A stretch of 64,000 nt of DNA from CAVQDV01 sp963711375 (lineage in GTDB: Bacteria > Pseudomonadota > Gammaproteobacteria > Coxiellales > Coxiellaceae), in assembly GCA_963711375.1 (NCBI GenBank), contig CAVQDV010000003.1, positions 15,524-79,523 of the forward strand, given 5' to 3'. Under the pieces are notes generated by a model. It did not search any database, was not told where the DNA came from, and was given only the letters and a program-made list of their open reading frames with translations. The position numbers and the translations under genes are program-made. Below, in pieces: positions 34,592-43,416 of this stretch. Each line of letters opens with the position of its first letter. The first letter of the stretch is position 1.

Positions 34592-37067
34592 AGCGGCATT
34601 AAAATCTGTTTATAAAGAAGTAGGAATTTCTAGCCGAATGCCTATCACGCATTTGAACTCACCAAGCGTTTTTGAATGCACGAACGGAAGGTTAGGCAGC
34701 GTGATTAAACTGGAAGGCGTTACTTTTGATACAGAACGCGAATGCGTATTAAATCAATACAAATTGACCTGGCATCGAACCCTCACGGGCCTCGATGAAA
34801 AATTTTGCGTCTATGTAACCGTTCATCGACATAAAGAAAATATCGATTTAGAAGGGAAATTTAGAGATTTTTTTTCAAGAGATCTCAATGCGCAATACCA
34901 TCGACAATTTAAGAACCGCTCGATGTACATAAACGATATTTATTTCACTTTAATTTATAAAGGCATTACGACCGGAAAAGCCGGAAAAAGTTTACATTTT
35001 ATGAATCGGTTCAAGAATAAAACCATTAAAAGCGCACGCGAAGCGAGCCGGATTGAACAAATGAAGCAATTAGACTCAGCCGTGTCACAACTAATGACTT
35101 CTTTATCGACCTTTAAGCCCCAATTATTGGGATCAGAGGACCGGGATAATCACAGTGAATTGCTGCATTTCCTTGGTTTATTTCCAAATGGCGGAGAGCC
35201 CTATCAATACAACCAAGTGTCTATTGCACCTGCCATTGCAAAAAATATTGAGGAAACCTTGAAGGCCGAGAGTCGTTACCCCTATGGAAATATTTCATCT
35301 TATTTAGCTAGAAAACGCTTATTTTTTGGTAAAAATATTCAATTCCAAGGGGCAACAGAAGAAGACACACATTTTGGCGCTATTTTAACGATTAAACGCT
35401 ATGGCATCGAAACCGCTAGCATCATGTTAGATTCTCTATTGCATTTAGATTGCGATTTTATCAGTACCAACTCCTACGCAATCGAGTCAAACGATGTGGC
35501 GCTCCACCACATTGGGCGACATGTGATTAAAATGCAAAACGTGAATGATCCGGCGGTTTCGCAACGCCATGCGATTGAAGAGGCTCGAGACCAAATCGCC
35601 AGTGGATTAATCTCCATGGGCTATCATCACAACACCGTTTTATTATTAGCAAAAACACAAATTGAGCTCGAGAAGGTAATACCTAAAGCATTGCAGTGTT
35701 ATGCGGATGCTGGATTTGTAGGGGTAAAAGAGACAATTGGACAAGAACCCGCATTTTGGGCGCAAATACCAGGCAATTTAAAATATATTGCACGATCCAG
35801 TTTAATCACTTCAGAAAATTTTGTTGATTTTGCACCACTGCACAATTTCAAAACGGGATTTCGAGACGCCAATCATTTAGGTTCAGCTGCCACACTCTTA
35901 GAAACGCCATCAAAAACTCCGTATTTTTTTAATTTTCATGTGAAAGGGTCTCGCGATAATCCCGCGAAAGGTCATACTTTAATTATCGGCGGAAATGGCT
36001 GCGGTAAAACTGCACTGATGTGCTTCATGGATGCCCAGCTAGGCCGCTATGGCGGTGATGCGTTTTTCTTTGATCGTGATCGAAGTGCCGAAATTTATGT
36101 ACGAGCGTGCGGAGGAATTTATTCGATTCTTTCGCCCGATTTTCCCGATGAAACCTGTTTTAATCCATTTCAACTCACGGACACTTCGAGCAATCGTCAA
36201 TTTAATCGAGAATGGTTAACACAATTGTGTAAAAACGATGGAGAACTCGAATTAGACGCTGATCTCATCGAGCAATTAAAAAACTGCGTCGATTATGCCT
36301 ACGATCATTTATCGCATAGTCATCGGACTTTGTCGAATGCCACTCATATTTTGCCGATTACATTTTCAAGATGGTCCAATTTGCGTCGTTGGCTAAAATC
36401 GGATGGAAAAAATTCAGAGGGAGATTACGCCTATATTTTTGACAATGTTGAAGATCGATTACAATTACACCACAAAATGGGCTTTGATTTGACGCATTTC
36501 ATGAATAATGAACCCAGTCACATCCGAACAGCCTTGATGATGTATTTGTGTCATCGCATTGAGTTAGGGATGAATGGTCAGCTAGTTCGAATTTATTTTG
36601 ACGAAGGCTGGCAGAATTTGAGAGATGCTTATTGGAAAACCAAATTCGAGTCGTGGTTGCCGACTTTACGAAAGAAAAATGCTTTTATCGTCATTACGAC
36701 TCAATCGCCATCAACCGTGATTGCTTCGCCGATTCGATCGATGATGCTCGACAATGTGGCGACCCAATTATTTTTTGCTAATCCGCAAGCCAATTCCGAA
36801 GATTACATGGATGGCTTTAAATTAACGGAATCTGAATTTCAAGCGATTTCGAAAAATTCCCCAGAATCCAGACTTTTTTTGGTGAAGCAAGAACACGATT
36901 CAAGCCTCTGCCGCTTGAATTTAGGACATTTACCCGAAATGCTAGCGATTTTATCCGGCAATACCCAAACCGTGCTTTTATTAGATGAAATCCGTGCTGA
37001 GGTGGGAGATGCCCCACAGGATTGGCTGCCGATATTTCATGAAAGGCGCAAGGAATTAAGAGCATGA
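34578..37067 (+). CDS. virB4: VirB4 T4SS ATPase
   Basis: The largest ATPase of the secretion channel, 829 residues, powering pilus assembly and substrate transfer. The Walker A GGNGCGKTA is near 471-479, the Walker B region IYFDEGWQNL is near 675, and the C-terminal motif ITTQSPSTV follows. The N-terminal CagE/VirB4 domain is present (NSPSVFECTNGRLGSVIKLEGV). ATG 34578 (MNRSEAALKS) was chosen because the upstream frame overlaps VirB3 far more. It is intact, unlike virB8-virB10 further down. Confidence 0.93.
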   Translation: MNRSEAALKSVYKEVGISSRMPITHLNSPSVFECTNGRLGSVIKLEGVTFDTERECVLNQYKLTWHRTLTGLDEKFCVYVTVHRHKENIDLEGKFRDFFSRDLNAQYHRQFKNRSMYINDIYFTLIYKGITTGKAGKSLHFMNRFKNKTIKSAREASRIEQMKQLDSAVSQLMTSLSTFKPQLLGSEDRDNHSELLHFLGLFPNGGEPYQYNQVSIAPAIAKNIEETLKAESRYPYGNISSYLARKRLFFGKNIQFQGATEEDTHFGAILTIKRYGIETASIMLDSLLHLDCDFISTNSYAIESNDVALHHIGRHVIKMQNVNDPAVSQRHAIEEARDQIASGLISMGYHHNTVLLLAKTQIELEKVIPKALQCYADAGFVGVKETIGQEPAFWAQIPGNLKYIARSSLITSENFVDFAPLHNFKTGFRDANHLGSAATLLETPSKTPYFFNFHVKGSRDNPAKGHTLIIGGNGCGKTALMCFMDAQLGRYGGDAFFFDRDRSAEIYVRACGGIYSILSPDFPDETCFNPFQLTDTSSNRQFNREWLTQLCKNDGELELDADLIEQLKNCVDYAYDHLSHSHRTLSNATHILPITFSRWSNLRRWLKSDGKNSEGDYAYIFDNVEDRLQLHHKMGFDLTHFMNNEPSHIRTALMMYLCHRIELGMNGQLVRIYFDEGWQNLRDAYWKTKFESWLPTLRKKNAFIVITTQSPSTVIASPIRSMMLDNVATQLFFANPQANSEDYMDGFKLTESEFQAISKNSPESRLFLVKQEHDSSLCRLNLGHLPEMLAILSGNTQTVLLLDEIRAEVGDAPQDWLPIFHERRKELRA

Positions 37068-37840
37068 AGATCAGAAAAATAATAAAAGGGACTTTTCCAG
37101 ACCTCTCAGATTTATGTTGGAGAGTGCCCTCTCCCCCGATAAAACTAGCATTAATCCTATTCGCCCTTTATGCCAGTCCAAGTCTTGCTATCCCAGTTGA
37201 AGATTTTGGTGCGTACATTCACATGGCACAAGAATTATCGCAATTAGAAAAAGAATATCAGGTATTAAAGGACGCTTATAAAAACGCACAAGATCAATTG
37301 GAGCAACAAAAAAATTTAGTAACGAACTCCCAAGGGCATTATGGTTTTGGGTCACTACAAGACGGGCAGGGGGACCTTAACAATCGAGAATGGTCACCCA
37401 ATAGCTGGGATGCGGCCTTAAAGGGATTATCGGGTGGAAACGCTGAACGCTATAATCAATTGCTCACAGAATATCGAAAAAATCACCAAACGCTAATGCC
37501 ACAAGATTATAAAAAAGGCGCCAGTGAGGCTTCCTCTGAACTATATGAGCAGCAAATTAAAACCAATCAGGCGGCCAGTGTTAATGCCACTTACGCCTTT
37601 AACGATATCGAGCAGTCTTTAAAAAATGTGCATGAATTAGCCCGTCAAATCGAAAGTTCTCCGAATACGAAGGCTTCGATGGATTTGAATGCACGATTAA
37701 TGGCGGAAGTCGCTTACATTCAAATTCAAGAATTAAAGATGCAGGCCTTGCTGAATGAACAAATGGCTCAACGAAATTCAGATCAAATTTCAGCAGAAAC
37801 GCAAAGTGCGAAATTTAATCGGTTGCCGGATGAATTGTAA
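37064..37840 (+). CDS. virB5: VirB5-type minor pilin
   Basis: A 258-residue periplasmic protein. The hydrophobic signal (KLALILFALYASPSLA) lies at about 27-42, an unusually long N region, so the true start may be further in. The body is a long helical coiled coil (HMAQELSQLEKEYQVLKDAYKNAQDQLEQQKNL) and a C-terminal helical part (IQIQELKMQALLNEQMAQRNSDQ), as in VirB5/TrbJ proteins that sit at the pilus tip. It overlaps virB4 by four bases (ATGA). Confidence 0.82.
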   Translation: MKIRKIIKGTFPDLSDLCWRVPSPPIKLALILFALYASPSLAIPVEDFGAYIHMAQELSQLEKEYQVLKDAYKNAQDQLEQQKNLVTNSQGHYGFGSLQDGQGDLNNREWSPNSWDAALKGLSGGNAERYNQLLTEYRKNHQTLMPQDYKKGASEASSELYEQQIKTNQAASVNATYAFNDIEQSLKNVHELARQIESSPNTKASMDLNARLMAEVAYIQIQELKMQALLNEQMAQRNSDQISAETQSAKFNRLPDEL

Positions 37841-37973
37841 AAAAAGAGGAATTAATGAATCACTGCCGAATGAGAGGTTCTTCGCTTCGCTCAAAATGAC
37901 AAGCGCTCAGGCCATCCTAAACGAAGTGATGGATTATCATGCCCTGGCCAAAAAATAAAAAAAGGAAAACAAA

Positions 37974-38117
37974 ATGAAAACTACAATTTTTTATTCAAGT
38001 ATTTTGACCCTGCTGCTGTTAAGCGGCTGCGCTAAACCCATTCTAAAAGCACCATGCCCTAATTATGGGAATTCGTGCAGTAGAACCCCAATAAATAGTT
38101 GGGACTATCAACAATGA
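37974..38117 (+). CDS. 47-residue lipoprotein, candidate VirB7
   Basis: The frame ATG 37974 to TGA 38117 has GGA seven bases upstream. The product begins MKTTIFYSSILTLLLLSGCAKP, a signal peptide with a lipobox LSGC (Cys 19), followed by 28 polar residues with three more cysteines (APCPNYGNSCSRTP). VirB7 proteins are tiny outer-membrane lipoproteins that pair with VirB9, and this one has the right size and place between virB5 and virB6. Entry-exclusion lipoprotein is the alternative. Confidence 0.65.
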   Translation: MKTTIFYSSILTLLLLSGCAKPILKAPCPNYGNSCSRTPINSWDYQQ

Positions 38118-38134
38118 TAAAAAGGAGAATCCAA

Positions 38135-38503
38135 ATGAAAACCAAATTATTTTTAATGGCCGCTGCCTGTGGAGTGGTATTAAGCTTAGGGGCTTGCTCG
38201 AAAAGTGCGCCAAATCCCTTGAAAACCGTCGACAGTGAACACACGGGAACCTTTTTGGTGAGAGCCAGTATTTACGGTGAAGATAAATTAAATATGCCAG
38301 AAAATAGGCATCGACAGGCCTTTTTACGTTGCATGCAGGGTATTGAGACTTCTTCAACTTGCAATAAATTATATGTGTACATGGTCGAATATGCCAAAAA
38401 AGATCCTGATTTTAGATCGCTCACAGTGTCTGATTTAAAAGAATTAAAAGGCTCACCCGAATGGCGTGAGATACGGAAAAATTATAATGAATATGGCATG
38501 TAA
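38135..38503 (+). CDS. small lipoprotein of the T4SS operon
   Basis: A 122-residue lipoprotein. The signal MKTKLFLMAAACGVVLSLGACSK carries a lipobox LGAC (Cys 21). The mature part is polar and helical (RHRQAFLRCMQGIE, KDPDFRSLTVSDLKELKGSPEW). AGGAG is seven bases before ATG 38135; the more upstream ATG at 38114 has no such site. It lies 18 bases after the 47-residue lipoprotein gene. It may be an entry-exclusion protein or a species-specific part of the outer-membrane complex. No named family was recognised. Confidence 0.72.
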   Translation: MKTKLFLMAAACGVVLSLGACSKSAPNPLKTVDSEHTGTFLVRASIYGEDKLNMPENRHRQAFLRCMQGIETSSTCNKLYVYMVEYAKKDPDFRSLTVSDLKELKGSPEWREIRKNYNEYGM

Positions 38504-38539
38504 GGAACTTCAAATTTCATTGAAAAGGGAAACTCAATA

Positions 38540-39580
38540 ATGGCCATTTGGTACAGCAACGTGATTGATAGCTTTTTCTCACAAGCGCTCAATCCCATTT
38601 TGCATAATTTTGTATACAACGCTTACACCATTTTGGCCAACCATTTGAAATATCCCTTAGGTTTGGCTGTGATTTTGTACATTACACTCATGGGCACATC
38701 AATCATGATGGGTTGGACGAAACTGTCCATTAATGTGTTTGTTAAAAGTGCTATCAAAATAGCGTTAATTTATACCTTCGCTCTAAATTGGGGAATCTTC
38801 AGTCAATGGATTGTGACGGGGATTCAAGGCAGTGCTGAACAATTGGGTAATTGGTTGCTGAGTGCTACACCGATTCATATTCCACAATTAGGTGGATCTG
38901 GCATCGAGGGCGCTCTGCAAAGTGTGCTAACTGAAGTGGTGCGGCTTTCACAATGGATTTTTGATCAAGGCTCTTGGCATGAGCTCGGTCCCTGTATTAG
39001 TGCCTATTTTTTGCTGATTTTTGGAAGTGCGGTGGTGGTCGTAGGATTTTTCGAGATTGTACTAGCGAAAATTATGCTCGCGATTTTATTTGCAACCGCA
39101 CCGCTTTTCATCAGTTTTACGCTATTTGAAAAAACACATTCATTCTTTGATCGATGGCTGGGGCAAATCATCGGTTTTTCGTTTCTGATGATTTTTGTCA
39201 TGGTGGTCTTGGCGCTCTCAATGAGTTTTATGCAGTGGGCTATCGGTGACAGCTATAACCAACATGGTGGCACGGTGACGATGCTGGGTTTTATTCCGGT
39301 CATGTTGGTGGGCATTTTAGGGGTGGGATTAGTGATTAAAGTTTCACATATGGCTCAATCTTTAGGTGGAGCTGTCTCTACGGTTTCAGGACAGCAGTTT
39401 ATTGCAGGAGCTGTGGGAGGATTTGTGGGCGGTGCACTCGCCATTAATCGAATGGGTGAGAAAAAATCTGATGACAATAAGTCTGATAATAATAAAAATT
39501 CGAAAGATAAAAAATCTTCGGAAAAAAAGGAGGCTCTATCTAATTGGCGAACCATACTGTGGAGAAGAAACGTACAATGA
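38540..39580 (+). CDS. virB6: VirB6/TrbL-type inner-membrane channel protein
   Basis: A polytopic protein of 346 residues with about seven hydrophobic segments, including YPLGLAVILYITLMGTSIMMGW, SAYFLLIFGSAVVVVGFF, IMLAILFATAPLFISFTLF and LMIFVMVVLALSMSF. The conserved block LFATAPLFISFTLFEKTHSFFDRWLGQ (about 191-217) is the VirB6/TrbL signature. The C-terminal tail is charged and low complexity (DDNKSDNNKNSKDKKSSEKK). It overlaps virB8 by four bases. Confidence 0.9.
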   Translation: MAIWYSNVIDSFFSQALNPILHNFVYNAYTILANHLKYPLGLAVILYITLMGTSIMMGWTKLSINVFVKSAIKIALIYTFALNWGIFSQWIVTGIQGSAEQLGNWLLSATPIHIPQLGGSGIEGALQSVLTEVVRLSQWIFDQGSWHELGPCISAYFLLIFGSAVVVVGFFEIVLAKIMLAILFATAPLFISFTLFEKTHSFFDRWLGQIIGFSFLMIFVMVVLALSMSFMQWAIGDSYNQHGGTVTMLGFIPVMLVGILGVGLVIKVSHMAQSLGGAVSTVSGQQFIAGAVGGFVGGALAINRMGEKKSDDNKSDNNKNSKDKKSSEKKEALSNWRTILWRRNVQ

Positions 39581-40357
39581 ATGCATTCAAAAAAATGATG
39601 GCTTGGTTAATGCAGAATATGAACAATAAGGGAGATAAAGCTGCTATGGAAAAAATACCGCAATCGGAGTCTTACTTTCAACAGGCTCGAAGTTGGGCAG
39701 ATGATATTTACACGAGTGTTATCACCTCTCGAAATCGGTGGCGAGCGCTGTGCCTGTATGTGCTTTTACCTATCACATTTTTATTTCTGGTGATGATCGG
39801 CTTTTTAATTCCCATACAACATATTCAGCCTTTCCTGATTAATCATTATGAAAATGGACTCGTCACGGTTGAGTCCACGGGTATTAGTCATGGCCCAAAA
39901 ATCGTGCTGAAATTGAGAGTGATATCGTTCGTTACGTGGTCAATCGAGAATCCTATAGTGCGGCTAGTTATCCCGAACAATATTCTTTGGTGAATTTCTC
40001 TCAGAAAATTCGATATCTGATGAGTACGTAAAGGCGCAAAGCAGCCAAAATAAAAAGTCTCCCATTAATACACTTGGGGAAAAAGGATATCGAAGTGTGC
40101 AAATTTCAAGTCTTATTTTTCTGGATAATGTCAAGAAAGAAAAGTAATCATCACAATCTAGCCCAGGTGAATTTCACGATTATTAATCACGATAAAGAGA
40201 CGGGCAATACCCAGTCAATCCCACTCTCCGCAATAATCTCATGGGAATATCGAGCAAAACCAAAAATCCCGAAGAAGCATGGCAAAATTGGGATGGCTTC
40301 GACGTCACCCATTACGAAATCCAACAACAAACCGTTTTAGACGAACAGGAGACATGA
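39577..40357 (+). pseudogene. virB8: virB8, disrupted by single-base losses
   Basis: VirB8 is a bitopic inner-membrane assembly factor. The first 110 codons are open, including the membrane helix LCLYVLLPITFLFLVMIGFLIP. The frame then breaks at four points. Pieces in successive frames read AEIESDIVRYVVNRESYSAA with SYPEQYSLVNFS; ISDEYVKAQSSQNKK with GEKGYRSVQISSLIFL; NHHNLAQVNFTIINHDKETG with IPLSAIISWEYRAKPK; and WQNWDGFDVTHYEIQQQTVL. Together they rebuild a normal VirB8 periplasmic domain. Each break is repaired by adding one base to a short homopolymer (for example the A runs near 40005, 40142 and 40265). This is either recent decay or sequence error. Confidence 0.85.
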
Positions 40358-40494
40358 AATGCAAAAATTAACATTTTAAAAAGAATATCTCAATGTTAGA
40401 ATCAACAAAATAAATTCTTAAACCCGGCTTTCGAGAAAAGATTATCCGAAGGGGCCATGGCAAAATATCTGAGACAACGGGATTAAGAGATCCA

Positions 40495-41286
40495 ATGCGA
40501 TCAATATCACTTGTAATTTTTGGCTTAATTTCAGCGGGATTTTTCTCGTCGTCTGCAATGGCATTGGAAAGTCCTCGATCGCTAGCCGACGGATTCACGC
40601 ATCGAAGTTGTCAATTATGAAAAAAATAATGTGGTGCCCATTTACGGGAGTACATTTATCTCTACCCAAATAATTTTAGGCTCGAATGAAAAGGTGGTGG
40701 ATGTACAAGGTGGTGATGCGGCGGCATGGACCATCAGCATTAATCAGTCTTTGGCGAATATTATTAATATTAAACCCACGATTGTTGATTCTCACTCGGA
40801 TTTAAGTGTCGTCAGCATGGACGATCAAAGTCACCGCCGATATTATCGATTTGAATTAATCAGCCAGGCCCTGAATGCAAAGGCGCACAACGAAACCTAC
40901 GCCATCCAGTTTGTTTATCCTGAAGATGAAAAAGCAAAACTCATCGCGAAACTTAATTATTCAAAATTGGAGAAAAAAGCATTTTAAGCGCCTATAAAAA
41001 TCCGGAATTTTACAATTGGAATTACAGTTTTCACGGTTCGCATTCCATTTTGCCCTTGCACGTATTCGATGATGGAAAGTTCACCTATCTCCAGCTGCGT
41101 CAAAACCAAGCGTTCCCGGCATTTTTGCCGTGAATAACAGGGCGGGCGAGGAGTCAGTCGTGAATTATCGGCGTGTTGGGGATTATTTAGTTATTCAGGA
41201 AGTGGCTCCGCAGTTTACCCTTACGAGATGGTAAATATGCTGTGGCAAGTATCTTTAACGACCAAGTGATTTCACACGTAAAATAG
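40495..41286 (+). pseudogene. virB9: virB9, disrupted by several small indels
   Basis: VirB9 is part of the outer-membrane core complex. From ATG 40495 a signal peptide (VIFGLISAGFFSSSAMA) is visible. Pieces in shifting frames follow: TDSRIEVVNYEKNNVVPIYG with TQIILGSNEKVVDVQGGDAA; SAYKNPEFYNWNYSFHGSHS; FAVNNRAGEESVVNYRRVGD with YLVIQEVAPQFTL; and RDGKYAVASIFNDQVISHVK. These match the VirB9 order. Breaks lie near 40590, 40980, 41128 and 41224; those at 40980 and 41128 need one T in a T run. The 137 bases between virB8 and this start hold no clear gene. Confidence 0.82.
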
Positions 41287-41314
41287 CCAGTAGAAAATTA
41301 AAGAGGAACCGAAG

Positions 41315-42398
41315 ATGGAATAATGCAGATGAAATACTATGAGCCGTAGATACGATCTCGCAGGTAAAAAATGATCAGAAAATATGAATGGCCCAAGGGA
41401 TCAAGCGATGATATGGCTTGTTATTGGGGCGTTGGTGGTGTTAATCATTGGGTTTGCATTTTTCACATCGAGATAAAGCCTCAGCAGAAGCGCCCATCTC
41501 CGGAAGTCTACTCAAAAAAATGATCTAAAGCAGAGATTCAAGAAAATATGGCGTTACTTGACATAAACAAAATGCCCAGATGAAGACGCAGAGACAGTGC
41601 TTCAACAAAAGTTTCTGAACCCGCCAGTTTCTACGGAATATTTAGCGCGACAAAATGCTCCTACGAGCATGTATCGTGGCACTGCGCCTCAACAGGCTGT
41701 GTGATTCCAATACGACCTCCACTACAAGCGCTACCTTTGCTGGTCAAAGTACTTTTGATCAATTTGGAAATCAAAACACCGGAGCTTCGACCGTTTTTGC
41801 AACACGCGTTGCTCATCCCTCCTATTCCATCGTTAGCGGCGAATTTTTACATGCGGTTTTAGAAACGGCCATTCAGTCCGATTTACCGGGCATGGTGCGC
41901 GCCATCATTTCAAAACCGGTTTATGCCTATACGGGTGACACAGCTTTAATCCCTGCCGGCAGTCGATTAATCGGGCAATATTCTTCGACAGTTTTACAAG
42001 GGCAAAATCGAGTATTTGTGATTTGGAATCGAGTCATCTTACCGAATGGAGTGAGCGCTCAGTTAAACAGCCCAGGCGTTGATCCACTGGGCGTGGCAGG
42101 GCAGGGCGCGGATAATGTGAATACGCATTTTTTTGCGCGTTTTGGGGAGGCGAGTTTACTGTCAATCATGGGTGCGGCGGCGGCAAATTATGGCGTTCAT
42201 CCGGAAGACCAATATAATTCGAGTGCTTCCTATCGGATGGCGATGTCACAGTCTTTTCAGCAGTCTGCACAACAATCTTTAGAAAATTCCTTGCCGATGC
42301 AGCCGACGATCACTATTCATCAAGGTGCGGAAATTAATGTGTTTGTCGCTCGAGACATTGATTTTTATCCGGTGTTTTCAGAGTCTAAAAAATCATGA
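41315..42398 (+). pseudogene. virB10: virB10, N-terminal half disrupted
   Basis: VirB10 spans both membranes and senses energy. From ATG 41315 (GAGGA upstream) the frame stops after two codons. Restoring one base in several runs gives a coherent start with a membrane helix (AMIWLVIGALVVLIIGFAFFTS) and the proline/lysine-rich linker. The C-terminal domain from about 41700 to 42398 is fully open: VAHPSYSIVSGEFLHAVLET, IPAGSRLIGQYSSTVLQGQ, RVFVIWNRVILPNG and VFVARDIDFYPVF are the classic VirB10/TrbI blocks. It ends with a four-base overlap into virB11. Confidence 0.85.
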
Positions 42399-43399
42399 GT
42401 CATTATGCGCCACATGCGGAGGGTCTATTAGCACCCCTCAAGCCATGGTTCGAAGATCCCGCCGTCAATGAGATTTTGTTGAATAAACCTGAAGAAATTT
42501 ATGTGGAAAAAAACGGAAAACTTACGGCCCATACTATTCCCGAATATCATGAGCGAAGGCTTTCTATGTTATTTCAATTAATCGCGAACGAAAATCAGCA
42601 GGAATTAACAGCACAAAAACCTTTACTTTCTGGCAGTATTTTTGATGGTGCTCGAGTTCAATTAGTATTACCACCCACTTCGAAAAATTATACTTTGTCG
42701 ATTCGTCGTAACGTTGTGCATCATTTCACATTAGATCATTATCAGGACAATAATTTTTATGCTAAGGCAAAATCCTTCGATGTAAGAGAAGATCATATTG
42801 CGCATTTGCCCCAAGAAGAGAAAACTTTACTTGAATTATACCAACAAAATAAATGGGACGAATTTATACGCCAGGCTATTTTGAATCGAAAAAACATAGT
42901 CATTTCTGGAGGAACGTCGAGTGGAAAAACCACCTTTTTAAATGCTTGTTTGCGCCACATTCCGATGGAAGAGCGACTCATTATTTTAGAAGACACTCGA
43001 GAAGTGCAGACTCCACATCAAAATCAAGTCAATTTGCTGGCTTCAAAAGGGGATCAAGGTTTGGCAAAAGTCTCGATGCAGGATTTAGTGCAGTGTTGTC
43101 TGCGTCTTCGACCCGATCGAATCATTATGGGCGAAATTCGGGGTAAGGAAATTCTCGACTTTGTTTCAGCGTGCAGCACTGGACATGAAGGATCGATTAC
43201 CAGTATTCACGCGAATAATCCTCGGGTAGCGTTCATGCGGATGACGCAGATGTATAAATTAAACGCTGTGCCGTCGATGAGTGATGAAGATATTTTGCGC
43301 GAACTCAAAGAAGTCGTCGATATTATTGTGCAGATTGCGAAAACACCAGAAGGACGAAAAGTACAGAGCATTTACTACAAGTATGGTCATCATCATTGA
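42395..43399 (+). CDS. virB11: VirB11 T4SS ATPase
   Basis: A hexameric traffic ATPase of 334 residues on the cytoplasmic side of the channel. The N-terminal domain carries DPAVNEILLNKPEEIYVE (about 21-38). The C-terminal RecA-like domain has Walker A SGGTSSGKTTF (about 170-180), the Asp box ILEDTREVQ, Walker B LRLRPDRIIMGEIRG and the His box STGHEGSITSIHAN. Length is normal and the frame is intact. It overlaps virB10 by four bases, indicating coupled translation. Confidence 0.95.
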   Translation: MSHYAPHAEGLLAPLKPWFEDPAVNEILLNKPEEIYVEKNGKLTAHTIPEYHERRLSMLFQLIANENQQELTAQKPLLSGSIFDGARVQLVLPPTSKNYTLSIRRNVVHHFTLDHYQDNNFYAKAKSFDVREDHIAHLPQEEKTLLELYQQNKWDEFIRQAILNRKNIVISGGTSSGKTTFLNACLRHIPMEERLIILEDTREVQTPHQNQVNLLASKGDQGLAKVSMQDLVQCCLRLRPDRIIMGEIRGKEILDFVSACSTGHEGSITSIHANNPRVAFMRMTQMYKLNAVPSMSDEDILRELKEVVDIIVQIAKTPEGRKVQSIYYKYGHHH

Positions 43400-43416
43400 G
43401 TAGAGGATAGGGGAAA

